NCBI GenBank assembly: GCA_023014365.1
Contig: JAEBUN010000015.1
Location: forward strand, 1,054,001-1,118,000
From: Lepiota brunneoincarnata
Lineage: Eukaryota > Basidiomycota > Agaricomycetes > Agaricales > Agaricaceae
DNA length: 64,000 nt
Reading direction: 5' to 3'
Below the pieces are notes generated by a model. It ran no database searches. It saw only the letters and a program-made list of their open reading frames with translations, and was not told the DNA's origin. Position numbers and translations under genes: made by a program. This document shows, one piece after another, positions 45,061 to 56,637 of the stretch. Position 1 is the stretch's first letter. Every line of letters begins with the position of its first letter.

Positions 45061-45271
45061 ATGGAGTGCAAGGTGCAACTATTGAGGGAAAAGGCAGAGC
45101 GGGAGGCACGAGAGCGGCTGGAGATCGAGAGGTTGGAAGAAGCGATGCGGGGGTCAGGAAGAGATGGAGGAGTCGGAGAGCGTCGGGGACATTTTGGAAG
45201 AGGAGGTGCGGGGTATGATGGAGGATGCGGCGGTGCCGTCCCGCACCCTGGTGACGACATGGAACAGGTAG
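45061..45271 (+). pseudogene. Remnant of the antisense gene in C
   Basis: ATG at 45,061, short Lys/Glu/Arg coiled coil, then a frame change into the acidic C-terminus and a TAG at 45,269-45,271. Lacks the cysteine cluster, both introns and the TATA box present in B. Mirror of 3,851-4,061. Confidence 0.75.
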
Positions 45272-45329
45272 TTTGTACTTGTCCAATAAAATTGTTTCTT
45301 GGTGTGGTGGGTGATCAGTGAAAAAAGTG

Positions 45330-48300
45330 AATGGAGGGGGCCAGGCTTAGCAGGATAAGAGGAATGGAAAGCCTCTACTAGATCCATGGCATGTTCAAGC
45401 TCAGTAGCTGGTAACCATGAAGACTCTTCTTCGGTGTCTTCATAACTTAACCAGATGACTTTGTAGAGGAGTTTGCATGTGCAGCGCCAATCGATTTTTG
45501 AGTCGACGATGCAAGCAATCTCGTATTCTGGTTCTCCATCAATGGAAACTGGCGCGGGCAGTGGGTCTGATCGGGCGGGTATGGTGTTAGGCGTGGACAG
45601 TTCGAGCATGGAAACATGGAAGACTGGGTGTACTCCACGCATGGAGTCAGGAAGTCGGAGGGTGAAGGAGTGGGTACCTGCTTGGGCGATGATCTCATAG
45701 GGCCCAAGGAACTTTTCGGAGAGCTTTTTGGAAGGACAGGTGGTGCGGAAGAATTGGGCTTTCACGAATACCTTTTGTCCTACCTTGAAGTCCGGGGCGG
45801 GGAGTCGGCGGACGTCGGTGGAGGTCTGATAGCATTGCTGGGCTAGCGCTATTTCAGACTTCAAGGTGGTATGTAGGTCGTCGAGATCAACAGCAAAATG
45901 GCAGGCCCGAGCAGAGGCAAGGTCGCGTTCAGGATGAACTGTGATGTTCGGATGATATCCTTTGTTAGCGAAGAACGGGGAGATACTGGTGGTGGCACTA
46001 GGAGCATTGTTGTAAGCAAACTCAGCTAGTGGTAGTAATTTGGACCAATTGTCCTGTTGGTAGTTACAATAGACCCAGAGATATTGTTCCAGGGTCTGGT
46101 TGGTGCGTTCCGTCTGTCCATTGCCTTCTGGGTGGTAGCCCGAAGTGAAGTGTAGTTTCATGTCGAGGGCTTGTCCCAATAAGCAGAAGAAGTGAGAGAT
46201 GAATTCAGAGCTGTGGTTGGAGGTAACATGTTCAGGTATGCCGTGCTTGGAGAAGATGTGGAGGACAAATAGGCAGGTGAGGTCAGAGGAGGTGACGGTA
46301 TTGTAGGTGGGGATGAATAAGGATTGCTTGGTGAGTCTGTTGACTATTACTAGGATGGCATCGTAGCCGGAGGAGGTGGGGAGTTTCTCGATGAAGTCCA
46401 TGGAGATTGAGTTCCAAGGGCGTTTGGGAATGGGGAGTTGTTTAAGGAGACTGTAGGGGCGGTGGCGCTGGGGTTTAGACCTCATACAGGTGACACAAGA
46501 CTTACAGAAATCCTTGACAAAGGTGCGGATACTAGGCCAGGTGTATTCGCGCTGGATGAGTTCAAGCATTTTATTCTGACCAAAGTGGCCAGCTAGGGCA
46601 TGGTCATGCTTGTACTGGAGGACCTGAAGTCGGAGACTGTTGGTGTCAGGGACATAGATTCTATCGTCTAAGAGGAGGAAACCTTTATCATTAACTGACC
46701 AACGGCCTTCTGGGCTAGCAAGATGGGCGGAAGTGGTCGGATCCACTGGTAGGGCGGTGAGGATATTGTGGTGTAGCTGATCGAGGTCCATGACTACAGC
46801 TGCGCAAAGGGAAGGGGCGTAAAGAGTGGTGGCACGGACGGAGGCCACAAGCTGTTCATGAGTGAATACAGGTCAGAAGTTGTGTGGGTTGACTGATGCA
46901 TAGTCGCTATTCCCCCCTTTAGGGTAGATGTCCCATCATCTAGTTAGGGCATCAGGCTTGGTGCCAAGGCGGCCAGGGCGGAAACGGATGACGAGGTGGA
47001 ATTGGGATAGGAACTTGGACTAACAAGCTTGGCGGCAAGTAAGGATCTTGGTGGTGCAGAAGTATTCAAGGTTTTTGTGGTCGGTGACCACATCAATAGT
47101 AAGGGGGGCACCTTCTAGGTAGTGTTGCCAGATGCAAAAAGCCTCGAATATTGCCAGGAGTTCCTTGTCATGGGTGTCATAATTAAGTTTGGCTGTGTTA
47201 AAGGTGCGGGAATGGAATGCAACGGGGTGAACCTCACCATCATCGGTGATGATAGAGAGGATAGCCGCAAGGGCGTAGTTGGAGGCGTTGGTCTCGACAA
47301 TGATCTGAGCAGTTGAGGGCCCAAGGAGTGAGGATGGGGGTGGATATGAATGCTTCTTTCAGGGAACTGAAGGCTTCGCGGCATTCGTCAGTGAAATTCC
47401 ATTTCACGTCTTTGCGGGTGAGGAGTGAGCGGAACAACAATGTCAGAGTAACCATGAATGAAGCGATGGTAGAAATTGGCGAAACCTAAGAAGGACTGGA
47501 TGTCCTTGACTTTCTTGGGTTCCGGCCACTCCTGGATGGTCTTGACCTTAGATTGGTCCATTCGGAGACCGTCAGGGGAAAGGATGTAGCCGAGGTATTC
47601 CACTGTGTCAGAGTGGAACTGGCATTTGTCAGGGCGGGTGTATAGACCATGTTGGCGGAGTCACTTGAGGACCTCCTTGACTTGGTCACGATGGATACTA
47701 TGATTATCGGAGTATATCAGAATGTCATCAAGATAGATGGTAACGCAGATGTCAAGCATATCCTTGAATATGTTGTTCATGAACTGCTGGAAGGTGGCGG
47801 GGGCGTTGGTGAGGCCGAAAGGCATGACCATCCATTTGAAGGAGCTGTAGCGGGTCCGAAAGGCAGTCTTCCATTCATCACCATCAGCAACGCGGACCAG
47901 ATGGTAAGCGTGACAGAGGTCGATTTTGGTATATACGTGGGCTTTGCGAGGGGAGTCTAAGAGGTTGGAGATGAGTGGAAGGAGGTAGTGATCCTTCTTG
48001 GTAATATGGTTGAGACCTCTAAAATCAACACATAAATGGAGGGAGCCGTCCTTTTTCTTTACGAAGAGGACCGGGGCTCCATGAGGAGAAGTGGAGGGGT
48101 GAATGAAGCCAATAGATAAATGTTCGTCAATGAAGTCACGTAGAGCTCCAAGCTCTGATTGTGAAAGAGAGTAAATGGTACCGACTGGAGGCTGACCGCC
48201 ATCCTCTAGGTTAATCTGGAGGTCGTAAGGGTGGTGTGGAGCGAGTGTGTCAGCACACGATTTACTGAAAACATCAGCAAACTTGTGGTATTCCTTGGGA

Positions 48301-49120
48301 ATGGATGAGAGGTCAGCTGGGTCTTCGGAGACGGAAGAAGACGCAGCCAATGCGGAGGCGGCGGAGAGATTGATTCGGAATTGTTGGGAGCCAGGGAGCT
48401 TGGCAGCGCGGATAAAGGCAGGAGCGTTTATCAGGGATATGTGCGGTTTCGCAAGGGGGACAGATTGGGATGAGGTCCCAGACAGGGGTGGTGAACCTAG
48501 GTCAGGAGTGTCAGGGGTGGCCATAGGCGGGGCCGATGCAGGTGCGATGCAGGTAGAGACGGAAGCAGGATTCTCGAGTAGGGATGGCCGGAAAGTAATA
48601 CTGCCCAAAGCCCAGTCAATCAACGGATTGTAGCGGGTGAGCCAGTTGTGTCCTAAGACCACAGAACAGGAAGAGTCGAGCCGGGTGACATAAGTGTCCA
48701 AGATAATAGATTCACCAGAGGGGAAAGATACAGGCAGTTGTGCAAGCTCCGTAATGTAGGCATTTGAGGTCCCATCAAATAACCGAAGTTCAATAGCCAG
48801 GATGGACGAGGTTGGAATACTATGAGAACGAACAAAAGATGAGTCCACAAAACAGTGAGTAGAACCACTATCAACAAGAGCTTTGAAAGGAGGAAAAGAA
48901 GAGAAATCAGAACTAACTACATTGTCTGTTGTAGAAATCGGGTCCGAAGCGGAGAGTACGGAAGCGGAAACAGAAGATAAAGAAGTAACTAAAGGAGAAG
49001 TTAATGTAATATGAAAAGAGTTCAGGTTGGAAAGAGCGGACACATTGAGATGGAAACTCTCTGGAGCACAGCAGAGTTCAATGCGATCCTCAGTCTGTGC
49101 AGAGGCCTGAGGACCGCCGA
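45330..49120 (-). pseudogene. pol: Chromovirus C pol
   Basis: Protease, RT with YLDD, RNase H, integrase and chromodomain in the same order as B, but broken. TGA at 47,658, an indel near 47,425 and another near 47,313, TAG at about 47,021 (Trp expected), and TGAs near 46,933 and 46,871 that are shared with A. The integrase-chromodomain part (46,848-45,330) is open. The second integrase catalytic position is Asn. Confidence 0.92.
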
Positions 49121-50521
49121 CTATTTTTCCAAGCTCAGGAGAGCCAGCGCATCTGTCTCGGGAAGCTGAGCCTGTCGGCCTTTAGCCTTGGCATCAGGGG
49201 ATTTCTTCTTGTTGCAATTGGCAGCCCTGTGATTGGGATCTGCGCAGACAAGGCAGAGGTTATTGTCAAAACGTCATTGACGTTCCTTGGGGGTTAATTT
49301 ACCGTCCTTACCAAGTTTACTAGTAAGGTCGGATTTGGGCAGGGCCAATTTCTGACCAGTGGATGGATTGGGCGGATTGCCCTTGAAGTTGTTGTTGGGG
49401 GTGCTGCCTCTGTTATTATTGGCAGGCTTGGCGGCAGGTTGCGGGTTAGTCGAGGTGGAAGGGGATGGGTTACCTCCAGGTTTCCTAGAGGTGGTCGGGT
49501 CCGAAGCGGCTTTGGCACGGGCCTTCTCGTGCTGGTATTCCCAATAGTGGGCGTCGATCTTCATCGCTGCTGCCCGCATTTCAATGAAGGTGTCAGGCTT
49601 GCCATCAGGCCAACTGGACAGGATGTCCTGGATGCGGTCGGGGAGGCCTTTGTAGTAGCGGTGACAAAATACTTCGTCACCCCAGTGGAGTTGGCCAGCT
49701 AGGCGGAGAAAGTCAACGTTGTAGATGGCGATCTTCTCATCGTAGCGCATTCAGAGGGAGTCAAGCTGCTCAGCAGCTTCTCCGATCGGATCCGTGGGAC
49801 CAAAATTGGTCTGCAGTTCCAGGGTGAACTGGTCCCAGTCCATGATCCAGTTGTGCATTATTCCGTGGTTGTCAGCCTCGTCGAGGCTGATTTCAAAGTG
49901 CTGCTGGGCCACGCCCATAAGGTACGTCAACGCAAAGTTGACCTTGGTGGCGGGGCTAGCAAACTGAGCCAGGTTAGTATGGAAGTAGAGTCGACATTGG
50001 AAGAGGAAGGGTTTGAGTTTGGTGGGGTCGGAACCTGTAAAGATGTCAGGTTCGCGAGCTTTGGTACAGGGAGTTCGGGGAGGCTGTGGGGCTTGAGAGT
50101 TCCCACAGCCGTCCATTTGATCGGCTATGCGTTGGAAAACTCGGAGTATGAGTCTATCATGGTCGTCTTGGGTGTTGCCAGGTGGGATGTTGTTGTTGTT
50201 GTTGCCGTTGTCTGATGGTTCGTCATCGCCCGGGGGCCCGTCCCCATTGTCAGGGTAGTCGTCAGGATCACCAGGGTCGCTGGGATCAGGATTGGGGTCG
50301 GGGCCTTTGTTGGGGCCATCGGGGGTCTGGAATAGTGAGGGTTGTATATCTTTGGAAAACCGGTCTGGAGTCAAGGGCGCGACCGGTTGTCAGCGAGAGC
50401 GAGAAGCCCTCAGGGGGTCGGGTTGCAGTTCCTTGGAAGGAGATTGTCGAATGATGTGTTTGCTATGGCAAGCGGCTGGAGTTACCAGAGTGCAAGTACG
50501 GGTAACTGTTCAAGAGACCAT
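49121..50521 (-). pseudogene. gag: Chromovirus C gag
   Basis: ATG at 50,521. TGA at about 50,512, 50,393, 49,751 and 49,273 all fall where B has Arg. Acidic N-terminus, capsid-like domain and linker align with B. The zinc-knuckle segment follows the last stop and is preserved. Confidence 0.9.
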
Positions 50522-50561
50522 GGTTAGAAAGATTCAGAGTGTGGTGGACAGAAGGAGTGTG

Positions 50562-50572
50562 AGTCTGATAAT
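50562..50572 (-). other. Self-priming site of C
   Basis: Minus strand ATTATCAGACT two bases inside the 5' LTR, reverse complement of AGTCTGATAAT in the LTR. Same arrangement as in B. Confidence 0.8.
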
Positions 50573-50574
50573 AC

Positions 50575-51226
50575 TGTTAGAGCTGGTGCGGGTCGGGACC
50601 AAAGCAGAGGGTCAGGGTGGTATCCTTGATATAAGGTAACCAGAGGATGGGGCAAAGTCAGTACATAGACTTCGGAACTGAGGCGGAGGACTTCAGGCGG
50701 GGGGTTGGACTTGCGGCCTCAGCTTATGTGCTGTGCCCTCCTACTGTCCTAGTCCATATTTCAGGAAGTCGGAGCCAAAGCGGAGCGAGGCAGAAGAGAG
50801 GAGAGGATATGGAACAGGGAGCTGGTCCGCTGCTCGATTCAATTATCAGACTGAAGAGTACAAGCCAAGTACCTACGGTATATATACTTCTGGTCCTATG
50901 AACTATGACTCGTACTGACTATGCGCGGAGCAAAGTGGAGACCCATATGGTTACAAACGGATTACAAATGAAATGGAGACCGGTATGGGTATGGAGACTG
51001 GTAACATATCTTGACTATGGACGGGAAATGGAGAACTGGGAAATAGAACTTCCGAGGGTCAGGTGACCATGGCACATGCGGAGGTGGTCGTGTGATCTGG
51101 GCGATGGGTTGCAGCTGGAGCAAGTTGGGGCCGAGTCGGAGGGCAGAGGGTTGTCGTGTGGAATGCACGTGGAGTCGAGAAGCCGAAGTATAATGATTAG
51201 GCTCTGAGTTTAGCATGGATATGACA
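50575..51226 (-). repeat. 5' LTR of chromovirus C
   Basis: 652 bp, TGTTAGAGCT...GGATATGACA. Followed by CGCAT, the right target duplication, and then the end of antisense gene 2. Confidence 0.94.
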
Positions 51227-51365
51227 CGCATCCATCTCAAAAACCTTCTGCACAACCTCTCCGACTTGGACAAGTCCTCCCCTGCTTAAGCTTAACACTT
51301 TGATGGTTCCTAGGATAGTTTTCCTTTGATAAGTAGATAGTTCTGTCCACAATATCAGGTTTTTT

Positions 51366-54300
51366 CTATCCTCCCAACTCTTCTGGCTCCCATCTGTCAC
51401 TAGGCTCATCCTCAGTAGTCTCCTCCAGGGTCTTCAGTCCCTCTGGTGACAGGTCTATCAATTCTTGTAACTCCAGCGGTAATGGCATATGTTTTCTGGC
51501 TAAGTAGGGAATTACTCTGAATGCCGCTACTTTATTCTGCCATACAGAGCGGTCCAACTCTGCCAGGATATAAGATCCTCCTTTTGATCTAGATATGACC
51601 ACCATGGGTCCTAGATACCTGGGTTTCATCTTCCTGTCTGCTGAGCTCTCTATAGCTGTATTTCTCACTAATACTAAATCTCCCAGGCTGAAGTGATAAT
51701 CTCTTATCTTATGCACTGCTTGTCATTCCATCTCCCAAGCCTTGCTAAGCTTAGTGGCCGAAACATGCTGACGCATCTCCAAAACATGCCAAACATGTTT
51801 TGCCAAAGCCTGAGCTTGATATCCTATCAACTCGGCCGTGGTTAAGTACTTATTCGGTAGTTGTACTAGCCAAGTGGCCTCTTTGACATCCAGAGGTAGC
51901 ATCGGGTGTGCTCTGGTTACCAGAAAGTACGGGGAACACCCCATTCCTTTTCTAATGGTTATCCAATCTGCCCACATAACGTGCAGTAGGTGCCAATACC
52001 ACTTTTTGACATCTCCATCTGTAGCTTTGTACAACATTTGCCACACATCCCAGTGGGGTCTCTCAATAATCCCGTTCACTTTGGAATTGTAAGGAGATAT
52101 CGTTACTCCCTTTATCCCATATTTTTCTTCCAGCCATCAAACAGCTTTCTTAAATGGAGAACCATTGTCCATGACAATCTTCACTATACAGCCCCATCAG
52201 CAAATGATATCTTCAAATAACCACTGTGCAATCGAACTAGCATTCTCTTTTCTCAAAGCTTTTGCCTCCATCCAGGATGACAGTCCACACCTTCCATGCA
52301 CAATGTAACTACACCCATTAGAACTTGGTGTCATATGTAGCATGTCCACATGTAGCACTTGGAATATCAATGGCGTGGGCATTACTATTGGCAGCATCTC
52401 AATGATCACCTTTTGCCATTGCTGGCATAGATGGCATGATTGCACATACCAAGCTATGTCTCCTTCAACTTCTGGCCACCAGAACCTCTGCATTATAAGC
52501 TTAGTGGTTGCGTATATTCCTCTGTGTCCTAGGAAGTCATGGCTGGCTCACAACATATACATACACTGCTCCTTATCCACTACTAGCTGATGTCGACCGC
52601 TAGGACTCGTCCTATACAGTCTCCCCTCTTCATCCAAGAAGAAATGCTCCACCATATACTTAAGCTTACGCAGATCCGGCTCATCCAAGCCTTCAGCTGC
52701 ACTACTGCCCCCTGTTTTCAGGAATTCCCTGACTTTGGGTATTCTTCCATCTTGTATTCGCGCTGTATCTGTCCTATGTGATTCATCATACGCTTCCTCT
52801 ATCTCGGTCAACTTTTCCTCTTCAAAATCTGGCACTAGCTTAACATCTGTCATTAAGCTTAGTACTTGTTGGTGGTTTTCTGGGCACGCTGGGTCTTCTA
52901 TAACCCTAAGCTTAGCCTGTTGTTCATCCAAGTACTCTTCCCAAGCTTGATCCAGCTCATACTCAAAATCATACACATCACACGCCAGACCCTGGTTGAA
53001 GCCAGAGCAACTGTTGATCTCATCACAGAAGGCTTCCAAGGGTAATGGATCTGCAGCCCCCGGATCTTCTTTGATCAACTCGAACTCCTCTCCCTTGTCC
53101 TCAGATCCATCGTTGAAACAACAGGCTGTCTCATCACCAGGATAGTAATGTCGTCTGGACAGTCCATCTGGCCCAAATGTCTTCCCTTCTTTGTGTACTA
53201 GCGTGAAGTGGAACAATCTAATGAAGTCCACCCAATGGTTTACAGTAGTGTTCGGGAGTTTTCCTGGGTTGTTTAACATCCCAAAGAGAAACTTCGCATC
53301 TGTTTCCACTACTAGATTTCTCGATCCCCACAATAAATATTTCTCCTGTTCCAGCACCATTCTTAAGCCGCATAGCTCTCACTTGGGCTGAGAATACCTC
53401 TGCTGTCTCTCATCCAATAATATTGACCCAAACTTCGCATAATGTATACGCTTAGCATCTTTTACATCTCTCTGATATATATAGTATCCCACTGCCCTCC
53501 ATGAGGTATCCACGGCTACTACTATGGGTTGTTTACTTGGAAATTCAGGGTTCCTGGTCGGGAAACAGCGCTGAATTGCATCTTTCAGCTCTTGCTGCGC
53601 TTTCCGTTCGTTTTCTCCCCATTCAAACTCTTGTCCCTTCTTAAGCTTTTTGTATAGAGGTGCAGCAATGGCTATGAACTTCGGGATATGATTCCTGCAG
53701 CACATAGCTGTTCCTAGAAAACCCCTTAGCTCTGAGACATTCTCGCAATCCCCCCATCTTAAAATTTTTCCGATGGTATCTGTGGTGGGCAACCATCCTT
53801 TATAGGAGCATTCAAAACCCACTACGGTGATTTCATCAGCGCAGATAGTTGTCTTGGGCCCAGAGAAGGTTCCCCCTATGTATTTCATCCTCTGTAGAAT
53901 CCTATTGACTGTCTGCATGTGTTCCCATACAAATCGTCAGATCCCTGGGTTCTTTTTCAACGTCTCTTCAGTGCCATCTGGCAACTCATATCTGGTTTTC
54001 AGTCCTCTGATAGGTACATCATCTATGTATAGCATTGTGTATTCTGGTATCTCACTGGCTAGGATTGCTGTTACATCCTTGTGAAATATAGGCACTGAAT
54101 TGGTCCATCCCATAGGTAGCGTCACTAAGTGTAGCGCTCCAAAAGGCGTCTGGAACGTTGTTAAGTCCTGAGACAACTCAGCTAACAATCGCTTGTCATA
54201 TCCAACATACAGATCCAGGATGCCTCCACAAGCCCTGCCTGCAAAGTGCATCGCCAAATCTTCCATTGCTGGCGGCAGCCCTGAATGCACTATTGTTACT

Positions 54301-56637
54301 CTGTTCAGCGGTTCCAAGCTGTGTACCAGTCTCAAACTTTTTCCATCTTTCTTTACCACACAGAACCATCTGGATCTATAGGATGAGTTTGACGGCTCAT
54401 ATACCCCAGCACTAATCTTTCTCTTTATAATGGCACAGACTTCATCATAGATTGCTGGTGGAATCGGAATGGGCTTTTCAACCCATGGAGTATGTTCTAC
54501 TGTCAGTATCTCGATCGGCAGGAAGAAATCCTCCCTAAAACATCCTTTTTCCTCATCTGTCCATGCAAATGCTTCCTCTTGAAGCATCATGACGTGGTGC
54601 ATCAGCTTTCTTTCCTCTGGCCACAAGAAATCCCCTGCATGGGCTTCATCCAGCTTAAGCTTACACTCCTCAGTATATCTGCCTGTCAGGACAAACTCTG
54701 GAGGATGCATGCTGTTACCCAGGTTAGGGGTTCACTCTTGAGTAGCATGGCGTTCGACACAGGATGTCTATACAGACTTGGTCCTGTCCTACTAGGCGTG
54801 ACTTGGAGATGATGTAGCACTATAGTCCAGCTGGTTTTAAGGGCAAAGAGATATAGGAGGCAAGAATGTATAACACTAAGATAAGTATACAAGGTGATGT
54901 ACTATATCCTTATATACTTCTAAGTGTGGCTGTACTCCTACTATAATAGTCCAGACCAGAGTAACTATGAGTCAGAGATAAGGAACACAAGGCATATACT
55001 AAGAATAGTCCTTCTGATGTACACTACTGATGGTTTCATAGTGACATGGGAATGTAAACTAAAAATAACTGTCCTTCTGATAAGACTTTTGATAACATAT
55101 GCTAAGCTCAGGCATTTCTGCCAGCGGGTCCCCTTTTATTTCTTGTTTTATCCTGAATCTCTCCGGTAAATCACCCAACACTGGCCTCACTTTTAAGGCT
55201 ACTGGTTTATATTTCTTCCCAGCCAGGCATTGTACCATATCTTCATCATCTTCTTCGGTTTCAAAGACAGTTATTCCCTAGTCCTCGGTGCCCTGCACGT
55301 TGGCTATGCATCCTAGGCACAATAATGCCATCGCTTTATCTTCTTGTGGACAGTCCTCATCGCGTATGACTCAGTCAATGAACATTAGCTGTAGCTCGGC
55401 CTCTGAGAAGCTTCCTTTTGCTAAGCTTAGTGTTTGTGTGACGACAGGGCCCTTCTCATCATCATAGTCTATTATACAAGCCACCTCTCCTTGTCCCTTA
55501 GTCAACTCATCAAGGTTTCTTGAAAATTTTGACTGTTTTCTCTAAGCTTAAGAGGATTACACTCTCCTCAAGCATAAGTTGGCAACACAGCCCTTTCTCT
55601 GGTATTTGGGTCCGTAATAACCAAGGTTTGCTCGCCACTGGCGCTATTCCTGACTTCACTAGCAGTCATTACATCAAACGGTCATCCCAGCAGTACTTGA
55701 TATGCAGGGGTTGTGAACTATGTGAACTTGCAAATAGATTGTGACTCCCCCACAGGTAAAGCCTACATTCTTTGCCAACCCACAAGTCTTTTCAACCTGC
55801 CCATTCGCACTCTGCAAATTAATCGTAGTGTCTGGGTCCCAAGAAACTTGACATGCAATCGCCGCTTCCTGACTCATGGATACGATCTGTGACCCACTAT
55901 CTAGCAAGGCCTCTTCCTGCCAAATCCCATTTATCAGAGTCAGAACTACTCTCAATGGTTTCGCATTCTTTAGCAATAAACACTTGCTGTCCCCTGTCTC
56001 TTCTGGGAAGTGACTCCAAGTACTGCATGATTGGATCCTGAGCTACCCAGGCTTGCGTTGCCAAGCCTTCTCAGCGCACTGTATCATACTTCCAAGAGCC
56101 ATCTGCCAACTCCATTATCATGACCTGTACTGGCCCACTATTAATTTCCATATCTTCTGTATCATCTTCCAAGGGCCCAACTCCTGCTATTAAGCTTTGA
56201 TTTGTGGGTACCCATTTTCTCATAATTCGCTCTCTATAAGTGTTCCTGTATAAAGGTGACAATGCCAAGAGTTCTCCATGCGATACTGAGGCTTCTCACT
56301 TCAATACCCTGCTGAGTACTTCCTCAACATCAACATTCCTCTCTATAGGGGCCTGGTGCTTATATGCAGGCTCCTTCTTGGATGATTCCATCCTTCTGAC
56401 AGGCAGCGGTGGTACCTCAATGACTGGGTGCAGTGGTTTCACATTCCTATATGGTAATTCCCCTGCTGCTGCACGTGTTGGTTTCTCTGTTGTCTGCCCT
56501 ATTTCCTCATTTTCTGATTCTTCTGATCGCTCGGAATCCGACGCATCCTCAGGAGTCTGTCCTCTGGCAAAGGCAACCTTCTTCTTCAGAGCCGGCTCCT
56601 TCCTCGAACCCTTTAGAAACCTGACTCCAAGTTCCAA
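51366..56637 (-). pseudogene. pol: Element E pol (protease, RT, RNase H, integrase)
   Basis: Begins in the -1 frame over the gag stop. Charged linker, protease with LLDSGSQI near 55,915, acidic spacer, RT with YIDD near 54,025, RNase H, integrase HHCC module (about 52,430-52,560) and core with MDNG (Asp retained, unlike D), and a C-terminal domain to 51,366. Many breaks: stops near 53,937, 53,379, 52,194, 51,720 and several between 55,140 and 55,680. A 385-bp solo LTR (54,713-55,097) splits the RT N-terminal region, and the frame resumes across it. Close relative of D pol; inactive. Confidence 0.9.
54713..55097. repeat. Solo LTR of an unidentified third LTR family
   Basis: 385 bp from TGTTACCC to GATAACA, flanked by CATGC (54,708-54,712) and TATGC (55,098-55,102). 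Omitting it and one flank restores the E pol frame and the match to D. No other copy in the window. The ends TGTTA...TAACA are typical of LTRs, but I cannot assign Copia or Gypsy. Confidence 0.8.

Larger units (their letters stand above)
35875..49123. repeat. Right arm of the giant palindrome
   Basis: 13.2 kb seen, limited only by the left edge of the window (A position 1). Differences between arms are mostly transitions, plus a few small indels such as the 2-nt deletion in gene 2 near 43,095. Confidence 0.93.
44332..51226 (-). mobile_element. Chromovirus C, full length but decayed
   Basis: 6,895 bp with two 652-bp LTRs, inserted in the last exon of antisense gene 2 of E. Same family as A and B. 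Shares with A the internal deletion of the antisense gene and two pol nonsense codons. Its left part (44,332-49,123) is the mirror of A; the rest extends past the window-limited palindrome. Confidence 0.94.
43082..51289 (+). pseudogene. Antisense gene 2 of E: helical protein, split by chromovirus C
   Basis: Six exons: 43,082-43,181, 43,234-43,521, 43,573-43,686, 43,743-43,787, 43,892-44,084 and 44,145-51,289, the last interrupted by C (44,332-51,226). With C and one TGCAT/CGCAT left out, the frame runs on for 19 codons to TAA at 51,287-51,289, and that end resembles the end of gene 2 of D. A 2-nt deletion in exon 1 (near 43,095) and a donor change GTAAGC to ATAAGC at 43,522 are specific to this arm. 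Sequence is largely helical, with an acidic middle, a Ser/Thr-rich linker and a leucine-rich C-terminal helix. No known domain. Conservation between D and E supports a real function for the element. Confidence 0.75.
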
